Source: DATFVA01 sp963721075 (GTDB lineage Bacteria > Bacteroidota > Ignavibacteria > Ignavibacteriales > Ignavibacteriaceae). From it: DNA of 64,000 nt. The notes below the pieces were generated by a model. The model saw only the letters and a list, made by a program, of their open reading frames with translations, did no database searches and was not told the origin of the DNA. Shown here in pieces: positions 50,248-59,471 of the stretch. Every line of letters begins with the position of its first letter. Within the stretch, counting starts at the first letter, position 1. Location: assembly GCA_963721075.1 (NCBI GenBank), contig CAVRHV010000019.1, positions 186,001-250,000 of the forward strand. Direction: 5' to 3'. Both the position numbers and the translations under genes were made by a program.

Positions 50248-50939
50248 AAAGAGAAGTTTTGATCTTTGGGGCGAATGGAGCCCTGGGGAAGGGCGTGACT
50301 GCAGCAATGATAAAGAATAATTACGATAATATTTATCTCTTTGATTTCAATATTGAAGAAAAGAATGCCGGGGACGGAACGGTGAAAATTAATATTAAAG
50401 ATCTTGCAGTTGAAAAAAATGTGGCAGAGGCATTTAGTAACATCCAGCCATCCGGACAGAAGTTGTTTTTCCTTTATAGCACTGTCGGGGGATTTGCCGG
50501 AGGAAAAAACATTATGGATACAGAAGAGGATGAATGGACCAGGATGATGGATATGAACCTTAAGGCAAATTTTTACCTGGCGAAATATTTCTCGAAGCTC
50601 GTAGAAAAGTCAGCCGGAGGCTCAATATGTTTCACTGCTGCGGAAACAGGTGTAAATGCAGAAGCACAAAAAGGTGCTTACGGAATATCAAAAAGTGCAT
50701 TAATACATCTGGTCAAAACGCTCTCGCTTGAGGGAAAAGCCATAAATCTTAGTGCAAATGCAATTGCCCCTTATATCATTGATACACCTGCAAACAGGGA
50801 CTGGATGAAGGATTCAGACTATACCGAATGGATAAAACCGGAGGAAATCGGCAGTTTTGCGCACAGCCTTTTTGAGAATTTTAACTTTGTATCCGGAAAT
50901 ATATTACGGCTTACATCAAGATTTAATGTACGTTTCTAG
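50244..50939 (+). CDS. Short-chain dehydrogenase/reductase
   Basis: 231 residues with a GTG start overlapping the previous stop (GTGA). EVLIFGANGALGKGVTAAMI is the NAD(P)-binding loop (GANGALG), LFFLYSTVGGFAGG the NNAG-equivalent region, and YGISKSALIHLVKTLSLEGK contains the YxxxK pair. The catalytic serine position is ICFTAAETG, where threonine or serine is not clearly placed. The ending differs from the usual C-terminal DGG strand (ILRLTSRFNVRF). Substrate unknown. Codirectional with the EEP gene. Confidence 0.82.
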   Translation: MKREVLIFGANGALGKGVTAAMIKNNYDNIYLFDFNIEEKNAGDGTVKINIKDLAVEKNVAEAFSNIQPSGQKLFFLYSTVGGFAGGKNIMDTEEDEWTRMMDMNLKANFYLAKYFSKLVEKSAGGSICFTAAETGVNAEAQKGAYGISKSALIHLVKTLSLEGKAINLSANAIAPYIIDTPANRDWMKDSDYTEWIKPEEIGSFAHSLFENFNFVSGNILRLTSRFNVRF

Positions 50940-50983
50940 GCTTTAATCAGGAATTTTAGTTAAATTTACTACCTAAATATTTA

Positions 50984-51012
50984 TTGACTTTGTTTTTCGA
51001 AATAGTTATTGT
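50984..51012 (+). promoter_or_regulatory. Sigma70-type promoter for the ExbB/ExbD group
   Basis: TTGACT (50984-50989), 17-base spacer, TATTGT (51007-51012), with AGGAGG before the ATG at 51094. It implies a leader of about 75 bases. Confidence 0.45.
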
Positions 51013-51093
51013 AACGAGGTCTTTTTAAGAAATTTATTGGAGCCTATCTCTCCTCAAAAGATCATTTTTTAATTTATTAGGAGGTTACTTTAT

Positions 51094-51792
51094 ATGGACT
51101 TTATTGGGATTATCTCGGCAATGATTAATGTGATTGCGCAGGCTAATCAAAATCAGAGTGCGTTAAACTGGTTAACAGAAAAATTTGAAGCCGGCGGCGG
51201 CTTTATGTGGCCGATCCTTGTATGTCTTGTACTTGGACTAGCATTTTCATTTGAAAGATTCTGGACCCTCTCAAGAGCCAAAGTAAATACTAAAGATTTT
51301 ATTGTAAAAGTAAGAAGAGCACTTGATGAAGGTGGTGTTGAAAGGGCGAAAGAAGTCTGTGGAAACACGAGAGGTCCTGTTGCTTCTGTTTTCCATGCCG
51401 GACTGCTCAGAGCAGACGAAGGTCTCGAAGCTGCTGAAAAAGCAATTATTGCTTACGGCGGTATCGAAATGAGCTTCCTTGAAAGAGGAATGATCTGGAT
51501 TTCTACTTTTATTACAATTGCACCTATGCTTGGATTTACCGGAACTGTACAGGGTATGATTCAGGCTTTTGACGCTATTAAAGAAGCAGCCCAGATTTCA
51601 CCTGCCATTGTTGCGGAAGGTATTTCGGTTGCTCTTTTAACAACGCTTTTTGGTCTCGTGGTTGCTATGATCCTGCAGGTTTTTTACAATTACTTTATTT
51701 CCAGGATTGACAGGCTCGTTGGAGATATGGAAGAAAGCTCCGTTGAACTTATCGATGCTTTATATGATCTTAAGGCAAAAGGTAAAGTTTAA
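51094..51792 (+). CDS. MotA/TolQ/ExbB-family proton channel
   Basis: 232 residues. Helix 1 (GGGFMWPILVCLVLGLAFSFERFWTLS) near residues 30-56, then a cytoplasmic domain with LRADEGLEAAEKAIIAYGGIEMSFLERGM, and helices 2-3 in ISTFITIAPMLGFTGTVQGMIQAFDAI and VAEGISVALLTTLFGLVVAMILQVFYNYF. The latter contains the proline- and threonine-rich channel residues of ExbB/TolQ. It works with the ExbD proteins downstream to turn the proton gradient into work at the outer membrane (TonB-type uptake or Tol). AGGAGG ribosome binding site. Which system it drives is not shown; no TonB or TolB gene follows. Confidence 0.9.
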   Translation: MDFIGIISAMINVIAQANQNQSALNWLTEKFEAGGGFMWPILVCLVLGLAFSFERFWTLSRAKVNTKDFIVKVRRALDEGGVERAKEVCGNTRGPVASVFHAGLLRADEGLEAAEKAIIAYGGIEMSFLERGMIWISTFITIAPMLGFTGTVQGMIQAFDAIKEAAQISPAIVAEGISVALLTTLFGLVVAMILQVFYNYFISRIDRLVGDMEESSVELIDALYDLKAKGKV

Positions 51793-51850
51793 GGAACTAT
51801 CATCTGTTTTTAGAAGTATTGTAATAAATAATTATAAAAAGTAATCAGCA

Positions 51851-52378
51851 ATGTTAAAAAAACGAAAAATGGCGGAAGCCACTATACCCACAAGTTCGAT
51901 GGCTGACATCGCGTTCCTGCTGCTGCTTTTCTTTCTTGTTGCAACAGTTATAGATGTGGATACGGGCATCGGTCTGACCTTACCAGAATATGTTGAAAAT
52001 CCTGAGAATGTTAAGGTTGACAAAAGCAGGATGGCGGCCATTCTGATAAACGAGAATGGTGATGTGCTGGTGGATGGGAATCCGGTTCCTATTTATCAGA
52101 TAAAGAATAATTTGAAGCCGAGAATAATCTCCAAGATTGATCTTCCTTCTAATAAAAAGCTCATTGTTTCGGTAAAAACCGACAGAAAGACTAGTTACAA
52201 TACCTATATCCAGGCTTTGGATCAGGTTAAGCAGGCTTATTTTGAAGTCAGAGATGAATATTCCAATCAGCACTACGGTAAAAAATTTAGTGATCTTATT
52301 CCTGAACAGCAGGATGTTGTTAAAGATAAGATCCCTATTATTATATCGCTTGCAGAACCTGAATCAGTAAAAAAATAA
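51851..52378 (+). CDS. ExbD/TolR-family protein, first copy
   Basis: 175 residues. The single membrane helix ATIPTSSMADIAFLLLLFFLVATVIDVDTG contains the essential aspartate (SMADIAFLLLLFFLV), after which the periplasmic domain has TLPEYVEN, ILINENGDVLVDGN, KIDLPSNKKLIVSVKTDRKTSYNTYIQALDQVKQAYFEVRDEY. That agrees with ExbD/TolR domain architecture. It is longer than usual (about 140), with an extra C-terminal segment FSDLIPEQQDVVKDKIPIIISLAEP. Together with the next gene it forms a tandem ExbD pair. Confidence 0.87.
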   Translation: MLKKRKMAEATIPTSSMADIAFLLLLFFLVATVIDVDTGIGLTLPEYVENPENVKVDKSRMAAILINENGDVLVDGNPVPIYQIKNNLKPRIISKIDLPSNKKLIVSVKTDRKTSYNTYIQALDQVKQAYFEVRDEYSNQHYGKKFSDLIPEQQDVVKDKIPIIISLAEPESVKK

Positions 52379-52396
52379 AAAGTTAAGGTTTGAATA

Positions 52397-52810
52397 ATGA
52401 AATTTGAAAAAAGAAGAGCCAACACAAAACAGGAAATACCTACCGCATCGATGCCGGATATTGTGTTTATGCTCCTGCTTTTCTTTATGGTTACAACAAC
52501 GCTTAGAGAAGTAGACGTACTGGTAGATTTCAAATTACCTGAAGCGAAAGCAATTGAGAAAATTGAAAATAAACGACTTATCTCATATATATGGGTTGGA
52601 AAGAGCGGAAGGATTCAGATAAATGACAGTATTGTTAAGCTAAGTGAAGTTGAACCGATAATGTACGCAAAAAGACAGGAATTACCGAATGTTATTGTTT
52701 CTCTGAGGATTGATAAAGGTACGGATATGGGTCTCGTAACCGATATCCAGCAGGAACTCCGAAAGGCGTACTGCCTGAGGATAAACTATTCGGCAAATAT
52801 CAAGATCTGA
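52397..52810 (+). CDS. ExbD/TolR-family protein, second copy
   Basis: 137 residues. The membrane helix IPTASMPDIVFMLLLFFMVTTTLREVDVLV has the conserved Asp. Its periplasmic domain (LISYIWVGKSGRIQINDSIVKLSEV, LPNVIVSLRIDKGTDMGLVTDIQQELRKAYCLRINYS) is shorter than that of the first copy. Two divergent ExbD proteins beside one ExbB suggest a heteromeric motor, a layout common in Bacteroidota. A terminator follows at 52838. Confidence 0.87.
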   Translation: MKFEKRRANTKQEIPTASMPDIVFMLLLFFMVTTTLREVDVLVDFKLPEAKAIEKIENKRLISYIWVGKSGRIQINDSIVKLSEVEPIMYAKRQELPNVIVSLRIDKGTDMGLVTDIQQELRKAYCLRINYSANIKI

Positions 52811-52837
52811 ATTTCCTGATTATAATGATTAGGTTTG

Positions 52838-52873
52838 AGGCAGGCTGGTTTTTATAACTACCTGCCTTTTTTT
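52838..52873 (+). terminator. Rho-independent terminator after ExbD
   Basis: AGGCAGG (52838-52844) pairs with CCTGCCT (52861-52867), followed by a T run to 52873. It closes the ExbB-ExbD-ExbD transcript. Confidence 0.75.
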
Positions 52874-52889
52874 AATTTAAGAGGTGGCA

Positions 52890-53339
52890 ATGAACTTAAC
52901 CGAGAAAATTAACCAGGACCTTAAGGCAGCTATGAAGTCCGGTGATAAATTGAGAACCGAGACTATCCGTTCTATAAGAGCGCTTATACTTGAATTTGAA
53001 AAGAGCGGAAGCGGTAAAGAATTTAATACCGAGGAAGAAATCAAACTCCTTACCGGCGCAGCTAAAAAACGTAAAGATTCAATTGAGCAATTCAGAAATG
53101 CCGGAAGGGAAGACCTTGCAGTAAAAGAGGAGAAGGAACTGGAAATTCTCCGGGAGTATCTTCCAAAACAGCTTTCAAAAGAAGAGATAAAAAATGAGGT
53201 CACCCGGATAGCAAAGGAGATAAATGCAGTCTCTCAGGAGGATTTTTCCAAACTTATGCCTGCGGCTATGAAGGAGCTGAAAGGAAAAGCTGATGGAAAA
53301 GAAGTCCGCTTAGTTGTCGAAGAGTACCTGGGTAAGTAA
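52890..53339 (+). CDS. GatB/YqeY-domain protein
   Basis: 149 residues. The N-terminal helical segment LTEKINQDLKAAMKSGDKLRTETIRSIRALI, the central TEEEIKLLTGAAKKRKDSIEQFRNAGREDLAVKEEKELEILREYLPKQLS and the C-terminal FSKLMPAAMKELKGKADGKEVRLVVEEYL define YqeY, related to the tRNA-binding tail domain of GatB. Function not established; proposed tRNA-linked role. ATG at 52890 follows GAGGTGG; an upstream GTG at 52884 lies inside that ribosome binding site. Its stop TAA overlaps the TTG start of CvpA. Confidence 0.88.
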   Translation: MNLTEKINQDLKAAMKSGDKLRTETIRSIRALILEFEKSGSGKEFNTEEEIKLLTGAAKKRKDSIEQFRNAGREDLAVKEEKELEILREYLPKQLSKEEIKNEVTRIAKEINAVSQEDFSKLMPAAMKELKGKADGKEVRLVVEEYLGK

Positions 53340-53864
53340 TTGAACCTTGTTGATGCAGTAATTATAATAATTGTACTTTTCGGATTCATTCTTGGTTATA
53401 AAGATGGATTCGTAAGAAAACTTATTGGCTTTACCGGTTTTATTCTTGCTGTAGTCCTTGCAATAAATTTTGCTTCGGGGTTTGGCATTTATATGGAAGC
53501 GGTATTAGGGATCGAATACTATCTTTCTGAACTTATAGCCGGGGCAGTAATTTTTGTGGGGACCATGGTAATCTTTGCAATTCTCAAAAGAGTTATTCAT
53601 CCTTTTGATAAGGTTAATAACCTGCTTAATCAGGTTATCGGGGGTATAGTCGGGATGATTCAGATACTGTTTTTTTTGAGTGCTGCACTTTATATATTAA
53701 ATGTGTTCAGCGTTCCGTCGGAAAAAGCCAAAAAAGATTCGTTGGTTTACACCCCTGTATATGGAATAATTCCGGGAACGATAGATCTGATCAGCAGCTA
53801 TACGCCGGATGCCAGGAAGAAAATTAAAGAATATATAAATGAAAAAGATACTTTAAATGATTGA
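53340..53864 (+). CDS. CvpA-family membrane protein
   Basis: 174 residues. Four hydrophobic helices (VDAVIIIIVLFGFILGYKDGFVRKLIGFTGFILAVVLAINFASGFG, YLSELIAGAVIFVGTMVIFAILKRV, LNQVIGGIVGMIQILFFLSAALYIL) define CvpA, first described as a colicin V production factor and linked to envelope integrity. TTG start. Its end overlaps mutS2 by 8 bases; CvpA followed by MutS2 is a frequent bacterial pairing. Confidence 0.85.
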   Translation: MNLVDAVIIIIVLFGFILGYKDGFVRKLIGFTGFILAVVLAINFASGFGIYMEAVLGIEYYLSELIAGAVIFVGTMVIFAILKRVIHPFDKVNNLLNQVIGGIVGMIQILFFLSAALYILNVFSVPSEKAKKDSLVYTPVYGIIPGTIDLISSYTPDARKKIKEYINEKDTLND

Positions 53865-56206
53865 CCATCAGGTTTCCGATAAACTGGAATTTCAGAAAAT
53901 ACTTCAGTTTGTTGCGAAATATTCGGTAACCGAAAAGGGAAAATTAAAGGTTTCTGAACTTGGGCCTCTCGCCAATATTAACTTAATAAAGATAGAGGGT
54001 TATTATGTAAACGAGGCAAAAGAAATTCTGATCTCAAGGAATGCACCGCCATTTGAGTATATACCTGATCTCGATACCGCTTTATCACAGAGCCGGATTG
54101 AAGGATCAATGCTTGATAGTAAAAAAATTCTTGAGATACTTAGATTAGCAGAAATATCACGAAGTCTTTTCCAGTTCCTTAAGAACCATTCTGATATTGC
54201 TCCTGAACTGCATAAATTATCTGCCGTATTATTCGTTGATAAAGTTTTTGAGCATCACATCTCAAAAATAGTTAATGAAAACGGTGAAGTTAAAGATAAT
54301 GCAAGTCCGAAGCTTGCAGAAATAAAGAGGGAAATAAACAGTAAACGTGACGAACTTGTAAAATCGGTTAACCGCCTTGTTAAATCCCTTGCTGAAAATG
54401 ATATCGTACGTGAAGATTACCTGACCCTTAGAGACGGCAGAATTGTTATTCCTGTTAAAGTTGAACATAAACGCCATATTAAAGGTTTTATCCATTCTGA
54501 ATCCTCAACCGGACAGACAGTTTATATAGAACCGGAAGAAACGCTTGAACTTAATAATGACATTATCTCCCTGTCATTTGCGGAAAAAAGAGAAATAGAG
54601 CGTCTGCTTAAAGAAATTACCAAACTGATCGGTAAAGAGAGCCACGGCCTGAAAACCGCTCTGGATACGATCGCGGAAATTGATTCTATATTTGCAAGGG
54701 CCAGATTTTCAATTGAGGTAATTGGTTCTTTCCCGGAAATAGATAATGACAAACCTTTTACTATATCCCGGGGAAGACATCCGATTCTGCTGAAGAGACT
54801 TGGCAGAGAAGGTACTGTCCCGCTGGATCTTTCCGTAGATGATCAGAAGGTAATTATAATTACCGGCCCGAACGCCGGCGGCAAGACTGTTGTCCTTAAA
54901 ACGATCGGTATATTATCATTGATGGTAATGTCGGGTATCCATATTCCGGCTGACCCGGATTCAAATTTCCATTTCTTCGATAATATACTAGTTGATATTG
55001 GGGATGAGCAGTCGATTGAGGATGATCTGTCTACTTTTAGCTCGCATCTTTCAAATATTAAAGATATTCTGAATAAAGCCACAGCCAGATCGTTAATTCT
55101 TCTGGATGAAATAGGTACCGGTACCGATCCTTCTGAAGGTTCTGCCCTGGCTTCGGCGGTAATGCTATTACTCAAGGAAAAAGGTTCGGTTGTGCTGGCA
55201 TCGACTCATCATGGCAGCCTTAAGCTCTTCGCCAATGATGTACAGGGATTTCAGAACGCTGCAATGGAATTTGATACGAGAAACCTCAGACCTACATATG
55301 CATTTAAACAGGGAATTCCCGGATCAAGCTATGCTTTCGAAATTGCTAAAAGAATCGGCTTTGATGAAGAATTTTCTTAAGATAGCGAGAGAGAATCTCG
55401 ATTCAGGAAAACATAACATAGAAAAATTCCTTGTTGACATAGAGACGAAATCCCGTGAACTCGAGGATAAGCTTAAGAATTCAGAAATCGAAAATACAAG
55501 ACTTACCGGTCTTTCAAATCTGTATAAAAAAAATATCGATCAGTTAAACAGCGAAAAAAAGGAAATCCTGAAACACGCCAAAGCTGAAGCTGATAATTAT
55601 TTAAAAGGTGTGAACAAGAAAATAGAAGAGGTGATTAAATCACTTAAGGAATCGAATGCAAGGAAAGATATAATAAAATCTTCCCAGCAGATCGTTAAAG
55701 AGCTGAAAGAAAGAAATAAAGAATTATTTACAGAAACAGTTGATAAAAAAGAAGAAAAATTTGATTTTATACCCGGAGATTTTGTGGCTGTTCGGAATAC
55801 TCACACAACCGGAAAGATTCTGGATATTTCTCAGAATAAAAAGAAGGCTACAATTCTCAGCGGTAATTTAAAAATGAAAATAAATACAGACGAACTTATT
55901 CCTGCAAAAAAGGAAAAGAAAGAAGAAAGTAATTATAGTGCTTACTCGTTTGATACCTCCGGACAGCAGGTTAGAATTGATATTCGTGGTGAAAGAGCCG
56001 ATCAGGCAGAGTTTGAGGTGATTAAATTCCTGGATGGGGCTTATTCTTCGGGTCTCGACCACGTGGAAATACTGCATGGAAAAGGAACAGGTGCTTTGAA
56101 GGAAATGGTTCAGCGTCTTTTAAAAAATTATGATAAGATAAATTCATTCCACTTCGCTCCGATTGAAAGCGGGGGTGATGGTATTACAATTGCAGAATTT
56201 AAATAG
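53857..56206 (+). CDS. mutS2: MutS2 endonuclease-like ATPase, interrupted by a +1 frameshift
   Basis: From ATG 53857 the frame reaches residue 507 and stops at TAA 55378-55380. A second frame continues the homologous sequence to 56206. Removing one T from TTTT at 55372-55375 gives RIGFDEEFLKIARENLDSGKHNIEKFL and about 782 residues, the usual MutS2 size. The ATPase has the Walker A GPNAGGKT near residues 336-343 and LLDEIGTGTDPSEGSAL near 418. The rest is a helical clamp/coiled coil, and the last 85 residues form the Smr domain (IDIRGERADQAE, HGKGTGALKE) with nuclease function. MutS2 suppresses recombination or resolves collided ribosomes. The stop leaves out the coiled coil and Smr domain if it is real. 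Confidence 0.9.
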
Positions 56207-56214
56207 GTACTATT

Positions 56215-57696
56215 TTGATTAAGAAAATCCTGATTGCCAACAGGGGGGAAATCGCGGTAAGGATAATAAGAGCCTGTAAGGAATTGGGTATAGCATCGGC
56301 GGCAGTATATTCGGATGCTGATAAAACTTCTCTTCATACACGATTGGCGGATGAATCTTATTATATCGGTCCTTCACAATCGTCAGAATCTTATCTGAAT
56401 AAACAAAAGATAATTGATACAGCTTTGTCGGCAGGTGCTGATGCAATTCATCCCGGTTATGGGTTCTTCTCGGAAAATGCAGACTTCATCAAAATGGTGG
56501 AGGATTCGGGAATAATATTTATAGGTCCTTCATCAGCTTCTGTAGGGTTGATGGGAAGCAAAACTGCGGCCAGGCAGAGAATGCAGAAGAACAATGTGCC
56601 TATAGTGCCCGGAACAACAAAGCCAATTACTTCTGTTGAAGAGGGAATTAAAATTGCCGGGGAAATAACTTTCCCCGTCCTTCTTAAAGCTTCTGCAGGC
56701 GGCGGAGGTAAAGGTATGAGGAGGATAAATTCACCTGAAGAATTTCAATCTGCATTTGAATCAACCCGGCGGGAAGCATTAAAAGCTTTCGGTGATGACT
56801 CAATCTATATTGAAAAATTTATTGAGAATCCTAAACATATTGAAGTCCAGGTAATAGCAGATAAACATGGAAATTATGCCCATCTTTTTGAAAGAGAATG
56901 CTCAATCCAGAGAAGGCACCAGAAAATAATAGAAGAGGCACCTTCGTCCTTCGTTGATCCGGAAACACGCGAAAAGATTACCGCGGCCGCTGTAAATGCA
57001 GCAAAAGCATGCAATTATTATAATGCAGGTACTGTTGAATTTCTTATGGACAGGAATAAATCATTCTATTTCCTTGAAATGAATACAAGGCTTCAGGTTG
57101 AACATCCGGTAACAGAGCTTATCAGCGGAATAGACCTTGTAAAAGAACAGATATCGATCGCTGAAGGAAATCCGCTGTCATTCAGGCAGGAGGATCTTAG
57201 AATAAACGGACACGCTATGGAAAGCAGAATTTATGCCGAAGATCCGGATAATAATTTCCTGCCTTCAACCGGTCGGCTCGATGAGTATCTTTCACCTTCC
57301 GGTCCCGGGGTCAGGGTAGATGAAGGATTTGGAAGAGGATCGGAAATTTCAATTTACTACGATCCGCTTGTTGCGAAGCTTGTATGCTGGGCCAAAGACA
57401 GGAACAGTGCTATTGAGAGGATGAAAAGAGCTCTGAGTGAGTATAAAATATTCGGGGTTATATCGAATATATCATTTCTGAAAGAGATTTTCAGTCACCC
57501 TAAGTTCATCAGTGGTGATTTTGATATAAATTTTCTGGAGAAGGAATTCAGATTTTCAACAGAACATAATGCAGAAATATCAGAGGCAGTGTCAATTTTT
57601 ATAGCCTGGCTGAAGAACAGGAACAGCACTTCCAATAATGGCAGCGGAACAAAAATATCAAATGGCAATAACTGGATAAATCAGATAAATGAATGA
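56215..57696 (+). CDS. Biotin carboxylase subunit (AccC/acyl-CoA carboxylase type)
   Basis: 493 residues. IKKILIANRGEIAVRIIRACKELGI at the N-terminus, HPGYGFFSENADF, the ATP-grasp GGGGKGMRR, HIEVQVIADKHGNYAHLFERECSIQRRHQKIIEEAPS, and the biotin-pocket EMNTRLQVEHPVTE define biotin carboxylase. It uses ATP and bicarbonate to carboxylate biotin. At 493 residues it is slightly longer than E. coli AccC (449) and has a serine/asparagine-rich tail (STSNNGSGTKISNGNN). No carboxyltransferase lies next to it, so whether it serves acetyl-CoA, propionyl-CoA or pyruvate carboxylation is undecided. TTG start. Overlaps the carrier gene by 8 bases. Confidence 0.9.
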   Translation: MIKKILIANRGEIAVRIIRACKELGIASAAVYSDADKTSLHTRLADESYYIGPSQSSESYLNKQKIIDTALSAGADAIHPGYGFFSENADFIKMVEDSGIIFIGPSSASVGLMGSKTAARQRMQKNNVPIVPGTTKPITSVEEGIKIAGEITFPVLLKASAGGGGKGMRRINSPEEFQSAFESTRREALKAFGDDSIYIEKFIENPKHIEVQVIADKHGNYAHLFERECSIQRRHQKIIEEAPSSFVDPETREKITAAAVNAAKACNYYNAGTVEFLMDRNKSFYFLEMNTRLQVEHPVTELISGIDLVKEQISIAEGNPLSFRQEDLRINGHAMESRIYAEDPDNNFLPSTGRLDEYLSPSGPGVRVDEGFGRGSEISIYYDPLVAKLVCWAKDRNSAIERMKRALSEYKIFGVISNISFLKEIFSHPKFISGDFDINFLEKEFRFSTEHNAEISEAVSIFIAWLKNRNSTSNNGSGTKISNGNNWINQINE

Positions 57697-58189
57697 GTTT
57701 ATAGTTACATTAGGCGATAAAAAGAAAAGCGTAGTACTTAGTGAAAATTCTGAGGTCACGCTGGGTGATAAAAAATTACATTACGAAGTAGTTGAAATAA
57801 GTAAGAATGATTTTGTCCTGCGACTGGATAACCGGGTATATGAGATTTCTGCCAGGAGAAGAGACGCAGATCAGTATTCTGTATTCATAAATGGGAAAGT
57901 AATAGATGTTGTTGTAAGGACCGGACTTCAGGAAAGGGCATCCAGTCTGATTGAACAGTCATCTGATTTTAAACATAAAATGGAGGTAAAAGCTCCAATG
58001 CCCGGAATGATACTAAAGGTTAAAAAAAATGTTGGGGAAAGTGTGCAAAAGGGAGATTCTATAATTATCTTAGAGGCGATGAAAATGGAAAATGATATCA
58101 AATCGCCCTTTTCCGGATCGATTAAAGAAGTTAAAGTCACGGAGAACACACCAGTGGACAAGGGAGCAGTACTTTTCACAATTGAATAA
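57689..58189 (+). CDS. Biotin carboxyl-carrier protein
   Basis: 166 residues. The C-terminal biotinyl domain APMPGMILKVKKNVGESVQKGDSIIILEAMKMENDIKSPFSG carries the biotinylated Lys132 in EAMKMEN. An N-terminal region of about 95 residues forms a separate domain (LGDKKLHYEVVEISKNDFVLRLDNRVYEISARR, VFINGKVIDVVVRTG) found in acyl-CoA carboxylase and oxaloacetate-decarboxylase carriers, instead of the Pro/Ala-rich linker of AccB. That points to a propionyl-CoA- or pyruvate-carboxylase type complex. Coupled with the biotin carboxylase by an 8-base overlap. Confidence 0.88.
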   Translation: MNEFIVTLGDKKKSVVLSENSEVTLGDKKLHYEVVEISKNDFVLRLDNRVYEISARRRDADQYSVFINGKVIDVVVRTGLQERASSLIEQSSDFKHKMEVKAPMPGMILKVKKNVGESVQKGDSIIILEAMKMENDIKSPFSGSIKEVKVTENTPVDKGAVLFTIE

Positions 58190-58233
58190 TATGTAGGCTT
58201 ACCATAAAACACTAACTAATAATAGGTGGAACC

Positions 58234-59454
58234 TTGAAAACAATATGCAGCTTTCTTTTCATTATCTTCCTGTGTTACAACCAGGCGTTCGCAGGAGGGT
58301 TCCAGTTAAACGAGCATGGAGCCAGAGCAATGGGTATGGGCGGGGCATTTACTGCCGTTGCTGATGATCCTACTGCCGTTTACTGGAATGGCGCCGGTCT
58401 GACACAATTATCCGGTTTTAATTTTGTTCTCGGTGGAACGATGATTTCACCAGCATCATCTTTTCGTGGAATTATTCCCCAGATCACAGAATATAAAACA
58501 GATGACCAGATTTTTCTTCCCCCTCACTTTTTCGGTTCTTACAAAATCAATAATGATTTTACGGTGGGATTGGGATTCACAGTTCCTTTTGGACTCGGCA
58601 CAAAATGGGAAGATGACTGGGTTGGAAGATACCAGGCGATAAAAACTGACTTAATGGTATTCACTGTTTCTCCTGTTCTGGCTTACCAGATAACAGACGG
58701 TTTATCTATCAGTGCAGCATTTGTTTATAGTTTTGCAAATGTTGAAATAACAAGAAAAAATCCGCAGGCTCCATTTGAGGGAGATGCTTTCGTTCAGCTT
58801 AAAGGGGACGATAACGCTGCGTTTGGATATAATCTGGGTTTAATGTATAAACCAATTGAAACACTTTCCTTCGGTGTTTCTTTCCACAGCCAGATAAAGT
58901 ATGATTTTAAAGGAACCGCAACATCAACAACAAGTCAGCCTCAGCTGGCAAGTCAGCTGCCGAACGGTGATATCACCGCCGAACTCACTACTCCGTTTAA
59001 TCTTGCATTCGGTGTGGCTTACGATGTCCTGCCTGAACTTAAATTCAGCGCGGATTTCCAGTATGTCGGCTGGTCAAGTTACGATACACTTGCGGTTGAT
59101 TTTGCTAATCCGAATTATCCTGATCTTGCAAGTCCCAGACTCTACGATGATTCTTATATAGTAAGACTGGGCAGCCAGATAGCACTAAGCAGACAATTTG
59201 ATGTTCTGGCCGGTATCTATTTCGATAAAAACCCTGTTAAGCCTGAATACCTGAATCCGTCGCTGCCGGATGCCAACAGGTTCGGTTTAAGTCTTGGTTT
59301 TAATGTGAAAGTAGTTGATAATTTTGCAGTAAGTGCTTCTTATCTTCATATTTTTGCAAGTCAGCTTACCGTTGATAATTCTACCGAATACTTTAACGGC
59401 ACATATAATTCCAGTGCTAATATTGCAGCCCTTAGTTTATCATATGGATTTTAA
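58234..59454 (+). CDS. FadL/OmpP1/TodX-family outer-membrane transport protein
   Basis: 406 residues. The signal peptide (KTICSFLFIIFLCYNQAFA) is followed by the family N-terminal hatch motif GGFQLNEHGARAMGMGGAFTAVADDPTAVYWNGAGL. Alternating beta-strands typical of a 14-strand barrel follow (FGSYKINNDFTVGLGFTVPFG, GRYQAIKTDLMVFTVSPVLAYQI, AFGYNLGLMYKPIETLSFGVSFHSQIKY, RLGSQIALSRQFDVLAGIYF), and it ends SYGF with a terminal aromatic residue. Such proteins import long-chain fatty acids or other hydrophobic molecules. TTG start after AGGTGG. Followed 17 bases later by an SGNH lipoprotein, probably cotranscribed. Confidence 0.92.
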   Translation: MKTICSFLFIIFLCYNQAFAGGFQLNEHGARAMGMGGAFTAVADDPTAVYWNGAGLTQLSGFNFVLGGTMISPASSFRGIIPQITEYKTDDQIFLPPHFFGSYKINNDFTVGLGFTVPFGLGTKWEDDWVGRYQAIKTDLMVFTVSPVLAYQITDGLSISAAFVYSFANVEITRKNPQAPFEGDAFVQLKGDDNAAFGYNLGLMYKPIETLSFGVSFHSQIKYDFKGTATSTTSQPQLASQLPNGDITAELTTPFNLAFGVAYDVLPELKFSADFQYVGWSSYDTLAVDFANPNYPDLASPRLYDDSYIVRLGSQIALSRQFDVLAGIYFDKNPVKPEYLNPSLPDANRFGLSLGFNVKVVDNFAVSASYLHIFASQLTVDNSTEYFNGTYNSSANIAALSLSYGF

Positions 59455-59471
59455 TAAGAGAAGGATATAAA

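Noticed and set aside
55190..56206. Independent Smr-domain gene after mutS2
   Set aside because: Its first 60 or so codons lie inside mutS2 in another frame; the homologous part begins at the frameshift, so it is the mutS2 C-terminus.
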